NCBI RefSeq assembly: GCF_010731595.1
Contig: NZ_AP022582.1
Coordinates: 3,410,001-3,474,000 of the forward strand
Length of the DNA: 64,000 bases
Reading direction: 5' to 3'
DNA from: Mycobacterium seoulense
GTDB taxonomy: Bacteria; Actinomycetota; Actinomycetes; Mycobacteriales; Mycobacteriaceae
A program made the position numbers and the translations under genes. The notes under the pieces were generated by a model. The model made no database searches. It was not told the origin of the DNA and saw only the letters and a list, made by a program, of their open reading frames with translations. Below, one piece after another: positions 18,925 through 26,717 of this stretch (position 1 is its first letter; each line of letters begins with the position of its first letter).

Positions 18925-19305
18925 TTGGATCGCGAAACCTATCAGCGGGGGCTACACATCCGCTCCGCCGTGCTGGGCGAGGAGTATGTCGACCGCGCCC
19001 TGGCCGACGCGGACGATTTCACCGGGCCCCTGCAGGACCTCGTCACCGAGTACTGCTGGGGGGCGGTGTGGGGCCGCGAGGAGCTGTCCCGGAAAACGCG
19101 CAGCATGCTCAACCTGGCGATGATCTCCGTGCTGAACCGGCCGAACGAACTGCGCACGCACGTCAAGGCGGCACTGACCAACGGCGTCACCCGCGAGGAG
19201 ATTCGCGAGATCTTCCTGCAGGTCGCCATTTACGCGGGCGTGCCGGCCGCGGTCGACAGCTTCCGCGTCGCCCGCGAGGCATTCGCCGAACTAGAGCGGG
19301 ACTAG
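18925..19305 (+). CDS. Carboxymuconolactone decarboxylase family protein (PcaC-like)
   Basis: 126-residue all-helical CMD protein, the usual length of 4-carboxymuconolactone decarboxylase. Conserved WGAVWGREELSRKTRSMLNLAMI, ELRTHVKAALTNGVTREEI and IYAGVPAAVDSF are present. The TTG at 18925 is preceded by AAGGAG. The AhpD-type CxxC is absent, favouring a decarboxylase/hydrolase-like role over peroxidase. It runs into the downstream dehydrogenase with 3 bp between. Confidence 0.9.
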   Translation: MDRETYQRGLHIRSAVLGEEYVDRALADADDFTGPLQDLVTEYCWGAVWGREELSRKTRSMLNLAMISVLNRPNELRTHVKAALTNGVTREEIREIFLQVAIYAGVPAAVDSFRVAREAFAELERD

Positions 19306-19308
19306 GGG

Positions 19309-20208
19309 ATGGTCGTGCCAGTCGGGTTCGTCGGGCTCGGGAACATGGGTTTTCCCATGGCGCGCCGGCTGATTCAGGAAAACCATGAGGTCGTCGCCTT
19401 CGACACGCGCGAAACAGCGCTCGAACGCATCGTCGCCTTGGGCGCACGCCCCGCGTCCTCACCGAAAGACGTCGCCGACCGTACCGCAACGGTGCTGGCC
19501 AGCCTGCCGACGCAGGGCGCCTCGCTCGACGTGGCGACCGGTGCGGCGGGCGTGATCGAGGGCGGGCGGATCGAGCGCTATGTCGACCTGTCCACGGTCG
19601 GCAGCCGCACCGCGAATCAGATCCATGACCGGCTCGCCGAGCGGGACATCATGGCGATCGACAGCCCGGTCAGCGGCGGCGCCGGCGGCGCCGAGCAGGG
19701 GGCCCTCGCGATCATGGTGTCCGGTCCGCGCGCCGGTTTCGAGGCCGTCCGACCCGTGCTCGAGGCGCTCGGCCGGCCCATCTACGTCGGACCCAAACCC
19801 GGTTCGGCGCAGACGATGAAGCTGGCCAACAACATCCTGGCGGCCAATGTCCTGGCCGCGACGGCCGAGGTCGTGGTGATGGGCGTCAAGGCCGGGCTCG
19901 ACCCGGGGGTGATGATCGAGGTGCTCAACGCCGGCTCGGGCGCGACGAGCGCGAGCCGGGACAAGTTCCCCCGCGCGATCCTCCCCCGGACATTCGATTA
20001 CGGGTTCGCCACCGGGCTGATGGTCAAGGACGTGCACCTCTATCTGGACGAAGCGGAAGCACTCGGCGTGCCGACGGACGTCGCCGCAACCATCTGCCGG
20101 TTGTGGGAGAACACCGCGGACGACCAAGGCCCCGAGTCCGACTTCACCACGGTGATCAAACCGCTCGAGAAGGCCGCCGGCGTGACCGTCGGCCCGCATC
20201 CCGCTTAG
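19309..20208 (+). CDS. 3-hydroxyisobutyrate dehydrogenase-like NAD(P) oxidoreductase
   Basis: 299-residue beta-hydroxyacid dehydrogenase. The Rossmann motif GFVGLGNMGFPMARRL is at the N-terminus, the substrate motif DSPVSGGAGGAEQG near residue 120, and the catalytic Lys in TMKLANNI. The ATG at 19309 follows the CMD-like gene by 3 bp. The family oxidises beta-hydroxy acids or reduces semialdehydes; two further members are at 29260 and 30066. Confidence 0.92.
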   Translation: MVVPVGFVGLGNMGFPMARRLIQENHEVVAFDTRETALERIVALGARPASSPKDVADRTATVLASLPTQGASLDVATGAAGVIEGGRIERYVDLSTVGSRTANQIHDRLAERDIMAIDSPVSGGAGGAEQGALAIMVSGPRAGFEAVRPVLEALGRPIYVGPKPGSAQTMKLANNILAANVLAATAEVVVMGVKAGLDPGVMIEVLNAGSGATSASRDKFPRAILPRTFDYGFATGLMVKDVHLYLDEAEALGVPTDVAATICRLWENTADDQGPESDFTTVIKPLEKAAGVTVGPHPA

Positions 20209-20256
20209 CCAGTCGCCTTCTTCTGCATGAGGCGGATGGCCCGTATCCATCGGTCG

Positions 20257-20271
20257 GAGAATGGTATTATC
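20257..20271. promoter_or_regulatory. GAGAATNNNATTCTC-type operator (11 of 12)
   Basis: GAGAATGGTATTATC, embedded in the longer symmetry CGGAGAAT-GGT-ATTATCCG. It lies about 180 bp upstream of the amidohydrolase at 20447, in a relatively AT-rich gap (20209-20446) that otherwise shows no gene. Confidence 0.6.
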
Positions 20272-20446
20272 CGGATTTAAGAACGATACTTGCAGCGACT
20301 TCCGAAAAACGGCCCTTACCAGGGGCGATGACTAAACGAAACGCTTACCGAAAACCCGTTGATCGACCGTTGAGAAGAATGTTAGGTTATCTATCATATG
20401 ACCCGACTGGGCTCGCGTTGGTCGCCCGAGTCGAAGGATGGCTTTC

Positions 20447-21544
20447 GTGATCGAACACGCTGACGGAACCCGCACCCCGCTCATCGATGCGAGCGTGCAC
20501 ATTTTCTTCCCGTCCAACAAAGCGCTGCGCAAGACCCTGCGTGAGCCGTTCAAGAGTCGCGGCTTCCCCGATTACGAGATGGACTGGTACGGCGCCCCGG
20601 GCGGTGAGTACGCGCCCGGCACCGAGGGCCCAGACCGCCAGTACCCCGGATCCGATCCGGAATTCGTTGCCAAAGAACTCTTTTCGAAGCGCGGGGTCGA
20701 CATCGCGGTCCTGCATCCGATGGGCCGCGGCATCATGCCGGACCGGCACCTGGGCACTGCGCTGCATGCCGCCCATAATGAGATGATGGTGTCGGACTGG
20801 CTGGAGTCCAGCGAGTTCGGCGACCGGTTCCGCGGCACCATCCGGGTTAATCCCGACGACATCGCCGGCGCGTTGCGGGAGATCGAGAAATGGCGTGGGC
20901 ATCCGCGCGTGGTCCAGATCGGCGTCCCGCTGCAATCCCGCGAGCTGTACGGCAAACCGCAGTTCTGGCCGCTGTGGGAGGCCGCGGTCGACGCGGGTCT
21001 TCCGGTTGCCGCGCACATCGAAGTGGGAAACGGAATCATGTTTCCGCCGACGCCGTCCGGCAACACCCGCACCTACGAGCAATACGTCAGCTTCATGGCG
21101 CTGAATTACATCTACCACCTGATGAACATGATCGCCGAGGGAGTGTTCGAGCGCTTCGCCGGACTCAAGTTCGTCTGGGCCGACGGCGCCGGCGACTTCT
21201 TGACCCCGTTCATCTGGCGGATGGACACATTCGGGCGGCCGCACCTGGAGCAGACACCGTGGGCGCCGCGCATTCCCAGCGACTACCTCCCCGGCCACGT
21301 GTATTTCGTGCAGGGCAGCCTCGACGGCCCCGGCGACGTCGAGTTCGCCGGTGAATGGTTCGGCTTCACCGGCAAGGAAGACATGGTGATGTTCGGCTCC
21401 AGCTACCCGCACTGGCAGTTCGGCGACGCCACCAAGCTGCCCGGCGCGCTCTCCGCCGAACAGCGCGAGAAGGTGTGCTGGCGCAACGCGGCGCAGCTCT
21501 ACGGCATAGACATGCCCGCCGGGGTGGGCGCACAGTATGAGTAA
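20447..21544 (+). CDS. Amidohydrolase-2 family TIM-barrel protein, catalytic Asp replaced
   Basis: 365-residue amidohydrolase-fold protein (COG2159 type). It begins near LIDASVHIFFPSN and has the WADGAGDFL, HIEVGNGIMFPP and YPHW motifs. The metal-binding Asp of the usual SDYPH motif is Ser (GSSYPHW, Ser319), checked in the codons. GTG 20447 is preferred because AAGG lies nine bases upstream; ATG 20438 is also possible. The next gene is a paralogue with the Asp intact, so this may be a structural or altered subunit of a pair. Confidence 0.88.
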   Translation: MIEHADGTRTPLIDASVHIFFPSNKALRKTLREPFKSRGFPDYEMDWYGAPGGEYAPGTEGPDRQYPGSDPEFVAKELFSKRGVDIAVLHPMGRGIMPDRHLGTALHAAHNEMMVSDWLESSEFGDRFRGTIRVNPDDIAGALREIEKWRGHPRVVQIGVPLQSRELYGKPQFWPLWEAAVDAGLPVAAHIEVGNGIMFPPTPSGNTRTYEQYVSFMALNYIYHLMNMIAEGVFERFAGLKFVWADGAGDFLTPFIWRMDTFGRPHLEQTPWAPRIPSDYLPGHVYFVQGSLDGPGDVEFAGEWFGFTGKEDMVMFGSSYPHWQFGDATKLPGALSAEQREKVCWRNAAQLYGIDMPAGVGAQYE

Positions 21545-21568
21545 GACGCAAGACCGAGGAGTTCGAAG

Positions 21569-22714
21569 ATGACGTTGACACATTCGCAGGAGCGGGTACC
21601 CGCTGCCGAGCGCATAGCCGTCCGGTGCGTCGACTCGGATGTCCACCCGGCGCCCAAGCGGGGCGAGCTGCTTCCGTACATCCCCGAGCCGTGGCGCAGC
21701 AAGTACTTCCTCAACCGCAACGTCGGTGAGCTGATCTTCTACGACGCCCCCGACTATGCGCACTCCTACGCGATGCGCGTGGACACGTTCCCGCCCAACG
21801 GCGAGTTCCCCTGCAGCGACCCCGACTTGGCGTTCCGCCAGCTGATCATGGAGGCGGGCTCCGACATCGCGATCCTGGAACCCGCCGCCTACCCGGCCCG
21901 CCTGCCCGAAGCGCAACACGCGATGTCGTACGCGCTGAACGACTGGCAGGCCAATCACTGGCTGGACAGCCACAACAACTGGCACGAGCGGTGGCGTGGT
22001 TCGATTTGCATCGCCATCGAGGAGCCGCAAGAGTCCGTGCGCGAAATCGAGCGCTGGGCGGGGCATCCCTACATGGCGCAGATCCTGATCAAGGCGGAAC
22101 CCAAGCCGTCGTGGGGCCATCCCAAGTACGACCCGATCTGGGCGGCGGCGACCAAGCACGACATCACCGTGAGCTGCCACCTGTCGCGTAGCCAGTTCGA
22201 CGAATTACCGATTCCGCCGGTGGGATTCCCCAGCTACAACCACGACTTCATGGTGACCTATTCGCTGTTGGCGGCCAACCAGGTGATGAGCCTGATCTTC
22301 GACGGCGTCTTCGACCGCTTCCCGACCCTGCGGATCGTCTTCGTCGAGCACGCGTTCACCTGGATCCTGCCGCTGATGTGGCGGATGGACGCGATCTACG
22401 AAGCACGCAAGTCGTGGGTGGACATCAAGCGCAAGCCGTCCGAATACGTCAAGGACCACATCAAGTTCACCACCCAGCCGCTGGACTACCCCGAAGACAA
22501 GACCGAGCTGACCCGCGCGCTGGAATGGATGGAGTGCGAGAAGATCCTGCTCTTCTCCTCGGACTATCCGCACTGGACGTTCGACGACCCCCGCTGGTTG
22601 GTCAAGCACCTCCCCAAAGCGGCCCGCGACGCGGTGATGTACAAGAACGGCATCGCGACCTATCACCTGCCCGAGACCGTTCCGGTCCTCGAGGGTCAGA
22701 CCCGGGTGCTCTGA
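21569..22714 (+). CDS. Amidohydrolase-2 family metal-dependent hydrolase
   Basis: 381-residue TIM-barrel hydrolase or decarboxylase. Visible motifs: CVDSDVHPAPKRGE (first metal motif), TVSCHLSRSQFDE, FVEHAFTWILPL and FSSDYPHW with Asp332. GAGGAG precedes the ATG at 21569. It follows the degenerate amidohydrolase by 24 bp and runs into a Rieske ferredoxin with one base between. COG2159 members include decarboxylases and C-C or C-N hydrolases; which applies is not evident. Confidence 0.9.
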   Translation: MTLTHSQERVPAAERIAVRCVDSDVHPAPKRGELLPYIPEPWRSKYFLNRNVGELIFYDAPDYAHSYAMRVDTFPPNGEFPCSDPDLAFRQLIMEAGSDIAILEPAAYPARLPEAQHAMSYALNDWQANHWLDSHNNWHERWRGSICIAIEEPQESVREIERWAGHPYMAQILIKAEPKPSWGHPKYDPIWAAATKHDITVSCHLSRSQFDELPIPPVGFPSYNHDFMVTYSLLAANQVMSLIFDGVFDRFPTLRIVFVEHAFTWILPLMWRMDAIYEARKSWVDIKRKPSEYVKDHIKFTTQPLDYPEDKTELTRALEWMECEKILLFSSDYPHWTFDDPRWLVKHLPKAARDAVMYKNGIATYHLPETVPVLEGQTRVL

Positions 22715-22715
22715 G

Positions 22716-23126
22716 TTGACCGTTGAACAAGAAGGGGCGACCAAACGGCCCGAGCCCCGCCTCGCCCAGGGCCGGGAGCATGTCGTCGCGACCGTAGACG
22801 AGATCCCACCGGGCAAGCACAAGCTGGTACCCATCGGGCGACACGGCGTCGGTGTCTACAACGTCAACGGCAGCTTCTATGCGATCGCGAATTACTGCCC
22901 CCACCAAGGCGGTCCGCTGTGTTCGGGACGTCCCCGGGGACGGACGATCGTCGACGAGACCGCTCCGGGTGACTCGGTCATGGTGCGCGACCTGGAATAC
23001 ATCTATTGCCCCTGGCACCAATGGGGTTTCGAGCTCGCGACCGGCACGACCGCGGTCAAACCGGAATGGAGCATCCGCACCTACCCGGTGCGCGTCGTGG
23101 GCAACGACGTTCTGGTGCAGGCCTAA
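22716..23126 (+). CDS. Rieske [2Fe-2S] ferredoxin
   Basis: 136-residue Rieske-domain protein without a catalytic iron domain. Ligands are C61 and H63 (CPHQGGPL) and C98 and H101 (CPWHQWGF). It is probably soluble, as no membrane segment or signal is visible. The start is TTG at 22716, one base after the upstream stop; the ribosome site is weak. It may feed electrons to the Rieske oxygenase at 41056 or act with the neighbouring amidohydrolases. Confidence 0.9.
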   Translation: MTVEQEGATKRPEPRLAQGREHVVATVDEIPPGKHKLVPIGRHGVGVYNVNGSFYAIANYCPHQGGPLCSGRPRGRTIVDETAPGDSVMVRDLEYIYCPWHQWGFELATGTTAVKPEWSIRTYPVRVVGNDVLVQA

Positions 23127-23141
23127 CCACAGGAGAATTGC

Positions 23142-24008
23142 GTGCCTTCTATCGAGATCAACGGGGGAAACGTCGTCTACGAAATCCTCGGTGACTCAGG
23201 TGATCTCATTGCGCTGACGCCGGGTGGGCGGTTCAGCAAGGAGATCGAGGGCCTGCGTCCGCTTGCCGACGCACTCGCCGACGGCGGCTATCGCGTGTTG
23301 CTGTGGGACCGGCCGAACTGCGGCGCTTCCGACGTGCAGTTCTACGGGCAGAGCGAGTCGCACATGCGCGCCGAGACGCTGCACAAGCTGGTGACCGGGC
23401 TGGGCTTCGAGCGCTGCATCCTCGCCGGGGGATCCGGCGGCGCAAGGGATTCCATGCTGACCACGATGCTCTACCCCGAGATGGTCACCAAGCTCGTGGT
23501 GTGGAACATCGTCGGCGGTATCTACGGCAGCTTCGTGCTGGGCTCCTTCTACATCATCCCGAGCATTCTCGCGGTGCGCGGCACCGGAATGGACGGCGTG
23601 ATCAAGGTGCAGGAATGGCGCGATCGCATCGAGGAGAACCCCGACAACAAACAGCGGTTCCTCGACTTCGACAAAGACGAGTTCCTCAAGGTCATGCTGC
23701 GCTGGCTCAACGCGTTCGTGTCCAAACCCGGGCAGACGATTCCGGGTGTCGAGGACGAGATGTTCGACCGAATCAAGGTTCCCACGTTGATCATTCGCGG
23801 CGGCGAGAACGACATGGATCACCCCAAGCGAACGTCGCTCGAGGTCAGTTGCTTGATCAAGGGGTCCAAGCTCATCGATCCGCCGTGGCCGGAGGACGCG
23901 TGGGAACGTGCGTCCGAGGACCGCGCGGCCGGGCGGGTGCAGCACTTCAACATGTTCGACACGTGGGTGCAGGCCGCGCCCGCGATCCTCGAGTTCCTGG
24001 GCTCGTGA
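23142..24008 (+). CDS. Alpha/beta hydrolase
   Basis: 288-residue alpha/beta hydrolase starting at GTG 23142 behind AGGAGA. The nucleophile is Ser98 in AGGSGGARDS; the strand-4 motif VLLWDRPNCGASD is conserved. The likely acid/His region is RGGENDMDHP; the terminal His could be RVQHFNMFDTW. Related enzymes include meta-cleavage product hydrolases and esterases. Last gene of the plus-strand cluster starting at 20447, convergent with the next gene. Confidence 0.9.
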   Translation: MPSIEINGGNVVYEILGDSGDLIALTPGGRFSKEIEGLRPLADALADGGYRVLLWDRPNCGASDVQFYGQSESHMRAETLHKLVTGLGFERCILAGGSGGARDSMLTTMLYPEMVTKLVVWNIVGGIYGSFVLGSFYIIPSILAVRGTGMDGVIKVQEWRDRIEENPDNKQRFLDFDKDEFLKVMLRWLNAFVSKPGQTIPGVEDEMFDRIKVPTLIIRGGENDMDHPKRTSLEVSCLIKGSKLIDPPWPEDAWERASEDRAAGRVQHFNMFDTWVQAAPAILEFLGS

Positions 24009-24013
24009 TGTTC

Positions 24014-24487
24014 CTACACCGTGCGAATGTGAACCTCGCAGTTGAGCGACGCCTCCAGCGCCGTGTGGATTCGGCTTTCCGGGAGGCGTTCGAGATCCTC
24101 CTCGCGCAGCGTCACGTACACGATGTCGAAACCGTCGTCACCCGGGGTCCGCTCGATGTCACCGGTGAGCCCGAAACCGGACAGCACACCGTGCGCGTCA
24201 GCGTCGGTGCCCCGGCTGATGAAGGTGACCACTCCGGGAACCGGGGAGCCGCCGAACACATTGGCGCACAACTCGATCGCCGCTTTCTTGGCGTCGTCAC
24301 CGTGTTCGGCCGCGATCAGCACTTCGACCTCCCGGCGGCCCACCGGCATCGCCGCAAGGTCGTTCGCGACCACGTCGGCACCCGCCTCACGCGCAACCCG
24401 AAGGAGCGCTGCCATGCCGCCTCGTAGCTGCGCGGGCGTGTATGCGCTTTCCGGGTCAACATTGACGCGCACCACCGCAGTTCGCAT
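24014..24487 (-). CDS. Conserved hypothetical protein
   Basis: 157-residue soluble protein starting MRTAVVRVNVDPES at 24487. No transmembrane segment, no metal motif and only one clear Cys cluster-free region are seen. It has an alpha/beta pattern (EVEVLIAAEHG, GVVTFISRGTDADAHGV, DIVYVTLREED). It is divergent from the NuoF-like gene, 36 bp away, and convergent with the hydrolase by 5 bp. I do not recognise the family; position suggests a link to the flavoprotein. Confidence 0.7.
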   Translation of the reverse strand: MRTAVVRVNVDPESAYTPAQLRGGMAALLRVAREAGADVVANDLAAMPVGRREVEVLIAAEHGDDAKKAAIELCANVFGGSPVPGVVTFISRGTDADAHGVLSGFGLTGDIERTPGDDGFDIVYVTLREEDLERLPESRIHTALEASLNCEVHIRTV

Positions 24488-24523
24488 GGACGCAAGCCTA
24501 ACCAAGACGATGGCGGGCCAGCC

Positions 24524-25831
24524 GTGAACACCGCGCAATCCACCAGCATCACCACCGCCACCTGGCCCGGCTGTGAACCCCGGTTGTTGGTCGAACGGAC
24601 AGGTAAGTCCGGCGAAGACCTCACGGCGTATCGACGGCTCGGCGGATACCGGCCGCTCGTCGACGCGGATGCCTTGCTGCGCGAGGTCGAAGCCGGCGGG
24701 CTGGTCGGCCGCGGCGGCGCGGCCTTTCCACTCGCGACCAAGTTGCGCGCGGTACGCGACAATGGTCGCAGCGCCGGTGGCTCGGTCGTCGTCGCGAATG
24801 GCGAAGAGGGAGAACCGGCTTCGGTCAAAGACCGCTGGTTGCTGCGCAACCGCCCCCACCTGATCCTGGACGGGCTCCGGCTGGCGGCCGCGGTCATCGA
24901 CGCGGACCGCGCCTATGTCTACGTGTCCGACCCGGAATCGGCGCACAGCGTCGAGGCCGCGCTTCACGAGCTCGATCCCGACGCGTTCGGTGGCGTCACG
25001 GTCGACATGTTGACCGTGCAGCCCGGGTACGTGGCCGGCGAGGAGACGGCCGCCGTCCGCGCGATCAACGGCGGCCCCGCCAAGCCGACGGACAAGCCCC
25101 CACGCCCCTTCGAGACCGGCGTCGGTGATCGGCCCACACTGGTGAGCAACGTCGAGACTCTGGCCAACCTGCCGTACCTGCAGGGCCACGGCGCTGCGGC
25201 GTTCCGTTCGCAGGGCACATCGCTCTCCCCGGGCACCTTCCTGGCCACCATCACCGGGGCCGGCCGGCCGGCCGTCCTCTACGAGCTTCCGCACGGTATG
25301 CCGTTCACCGAACTTCTCGCGCTGCACGGCGTTCCGGTGGATCAGGTGCGCGGGGCATTGATGGGCGGTTACTTCGCCGGTTTGCTCAACCGCACCGTGC
25401 TGGAAACGACGTTGGACCACGAGACGATGCGGCGGCTCGGCAGCGGGCTGGGTTGCGGCGCGATCTCGGTGATCACCGACGACTGTCCCGTCGCGATCGC
25501 GGCGTCGGTGCTGGCCTACTTCGACCGGGAGAACGCCGGGCAGTGCGGATCGTGCTTCAACGGTACGGCCGCGATGGCCGCCGCCGCCGGCGCGCTGCGC
25601 GACGGCGCCGCGACGACAGAAGACGTCGAACGACTGCGCCGCTGGTCGGTGCTGCTGCGCGGACGCGGCGCGTGCGCAACACTGGACGCCGCTACCAACG
25701 TCGCCGCCAGCCTGCTCGGTCAATTCCCCGGCGAAGTCGCCGCCCATCTCGCCGGCACCTGCCCGGACTGCACCCGTGGCGCGTTCCGCGCCGACCGTCC
25801 CTACGAGGCGGAAGCTGTGAGGCTCGCATGA
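24524..25831 (+). CDS. Stand-alone NuoF-like NADH-binding flavoprotein
   Basis: 435-residue homologue of the 51-kDa NADH-binding subunit of complex I. FMN/NADH motifs are present: GLVGRGGAAFPLATKL, VANGEEGEPASVKDRW and GYVAGEETAAVRAING with KPPRPF and SNVETL. The cluster loop reads ENAGQCGSC, so the first Cys of the usual CxxCxxC is Ala; a later Cys is in RGRGACATLD and an extra CPDC pair is near the C-terminus. The start is GTG 24524. It overlaps a ferredoxin gene, so it probably acts as an NADH:ferredoxin reductase for the oxygenases nearby. Confidence 0.88.
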   Translation: MNTAQSTSITTATWPGCEPRLLVERTGKSGEDLTAYRRLGGYRPLVDADALLREVEAGGLVGRGGAAFPLATKLRAVRDNGRSAGGSVVVANGEEGEPASVKDRWLLRNRPHLILDGLRLAAAVIDADRAYVYVSDPESAHSVEAALHELDPDAFGGVTVDMLTVQPGYVAGEETAAVRAINGGPAKPTDKPPRPFETGVGDRPTLVSNVETLANLPYLQGHGAAAFRSQGTSLSPGTFLATITGAGRPAVLYELPHGMPFTELLALHGVPVDQVRGALMGGYFAGLLNRTVLETTLDHETMRRLGSGLGCGAISVITDDCPVAIAASVLAYFDRENAGQCGSCFNGTAAMAAAAGALRDGAATTEDVERLRRWSVLLRGRGACATLDAATNVAASLLGQFPGEVAAHLAGTCPDCTRGAFRADRPYEAEAVRLA

Positions 25832-26124
25832 AGATCCGCTTGGACCGCACCGTGTGCGACGGCTTCGGGATCTGCGCGAAATTCGCGCCGGGATACTTCT
25901 CGCTGGACGACTGGGGCTACGCGTCCCTCATCGGCGACGGCACCGTGGCGGAGTCGGATCGCGATGCGGTCATGCGCGCCCTGATGGACTGCCCGGTGCA
26001 CGCCATCGCCGAGATCGGGGAACGCACCTCGCCCGCCCCGCACCCACCCCTCACCGATGCCGAAGATCCGGCCGCGTACCTCAAGACCGAAGAGAACGAG
26101 GCGGAATGGGGATTCACCCGCTGA
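25828..26124 (+). CDS. Ferredoxin with C-terminal extension
   Basis: 98-residue ferredoxin whose ATG at 25828 overlaps the NuoF-like stop (ATGA). Cluster Cys are in CDGFGIC (residues 10 and 16) and MDCPVHA, a [3Fe-4S]-type set. After the ferredoxin fold there is an acidic/Pro-rich tail of about 30 residues ending EWGFTR. It is the only ferredoxin in the window not next to a P450, and the coupling to a flavoprotein suggests an electron-transfer relay. Confidence 0.9.
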   Translation: MKIRLDRTVCDGFGICAKFAPGYFSLDDWGYASLIGDGTVAESDRDAVMRALMDCPVHAIAEIGERTSPAPHPPLTDAEDPAAYLKTEENEAEWGFTR

Positions 26125-26244
26125 GCCGTGGCTCCCGAAGAGCCGTGCTGTCGCCCCCGAATGCGCTCGACCTGGTCGCGGCGGTCTCGACGGAATAAGC
26201 TGACAGCAGCCAAAGTCAGGACGGCCCCGAATGGGAGGCCCACC

Positions 26245-26565
26245 ATGAGATGGTTCGTTCGTCGTCTGACCGCCCTCACAGCGGCCGCCTTCGCGGCGAT
26301 GGCAGTCGCGGTGATCGCGACGCCGGCAATCAGCTCGGCGGAGTGCGATCACAACATGTCGTTCAATCCGGCGACCCGCGAGTGCAAGCCGCCGCCGGCA
26401 GCGCCGGCGTGGTACACGCCCCCGCCGCCATACGCCCCGTCATTCGCCGGGCAAGACGTGCCGCCGCCTCCGCCACAGCCGTGGTGGACATCGGAGCCCC
26501 CGATGTGGAGTGTCGGGTTTCACCAGTGGGGCATTTACTTGGGCGGCGCCTGGGTGCCGCTGTGA
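26245..26565 (+). CDS. Small secreted Pro-rich protein
   Basis: 106-residue protein with an Arg-rich start and Sec signal (ALTAAAFAAMAVAVIATPAISSA). The mature part has two Cys (ECDHNM and RECKPP) and long Pro runs (PPPPYAP, PPPPPQPWW), ending GIYLGGAWVPL. The ATG at 26245 has GGAGG upstream (gggaggcccacc). Function unknown; small Pro-rich exported proteins of this kind are common in mycobacteria. Confidence 0.75.
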   Translation: MRWFVRRLTALTAAAFAAMAVAVIATPAISSAECDHNMSFNPATRECKPPPAAPAWYTPPPPYAPSFAGQDVPPPPPQPWWTSEPPMWSVGFHQWGIYLGGAWVPL

Positions 26566-26640
26566 CGGGTCGGCCGGCGCCTCACCTGGCGTGCACGACG
26601 AGCCCCGCCAACACCGTCCCGATCGCGCCGGCCCGCAGGT

Positions 26641-26655
26641 GATAACGTAATTCTC
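26641..26655. promoter_or_regulatory. GAGAATNNNATTCTC-type operator (10 of 12)
   Basis: GATAACGTAATTCTC has one perfect arm and a 4-of-6 arm. It lies about 63 bp upstream of the DUF35-thiolase fusion start at 26718. Confidence 0.45.
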
Positions 26656-26717
26656 CGATTCGTATAACGGCCCTACCGAGTTTGCACTCGGAGGACCGTT
26701 CGACGCGCGGAGGTGAC

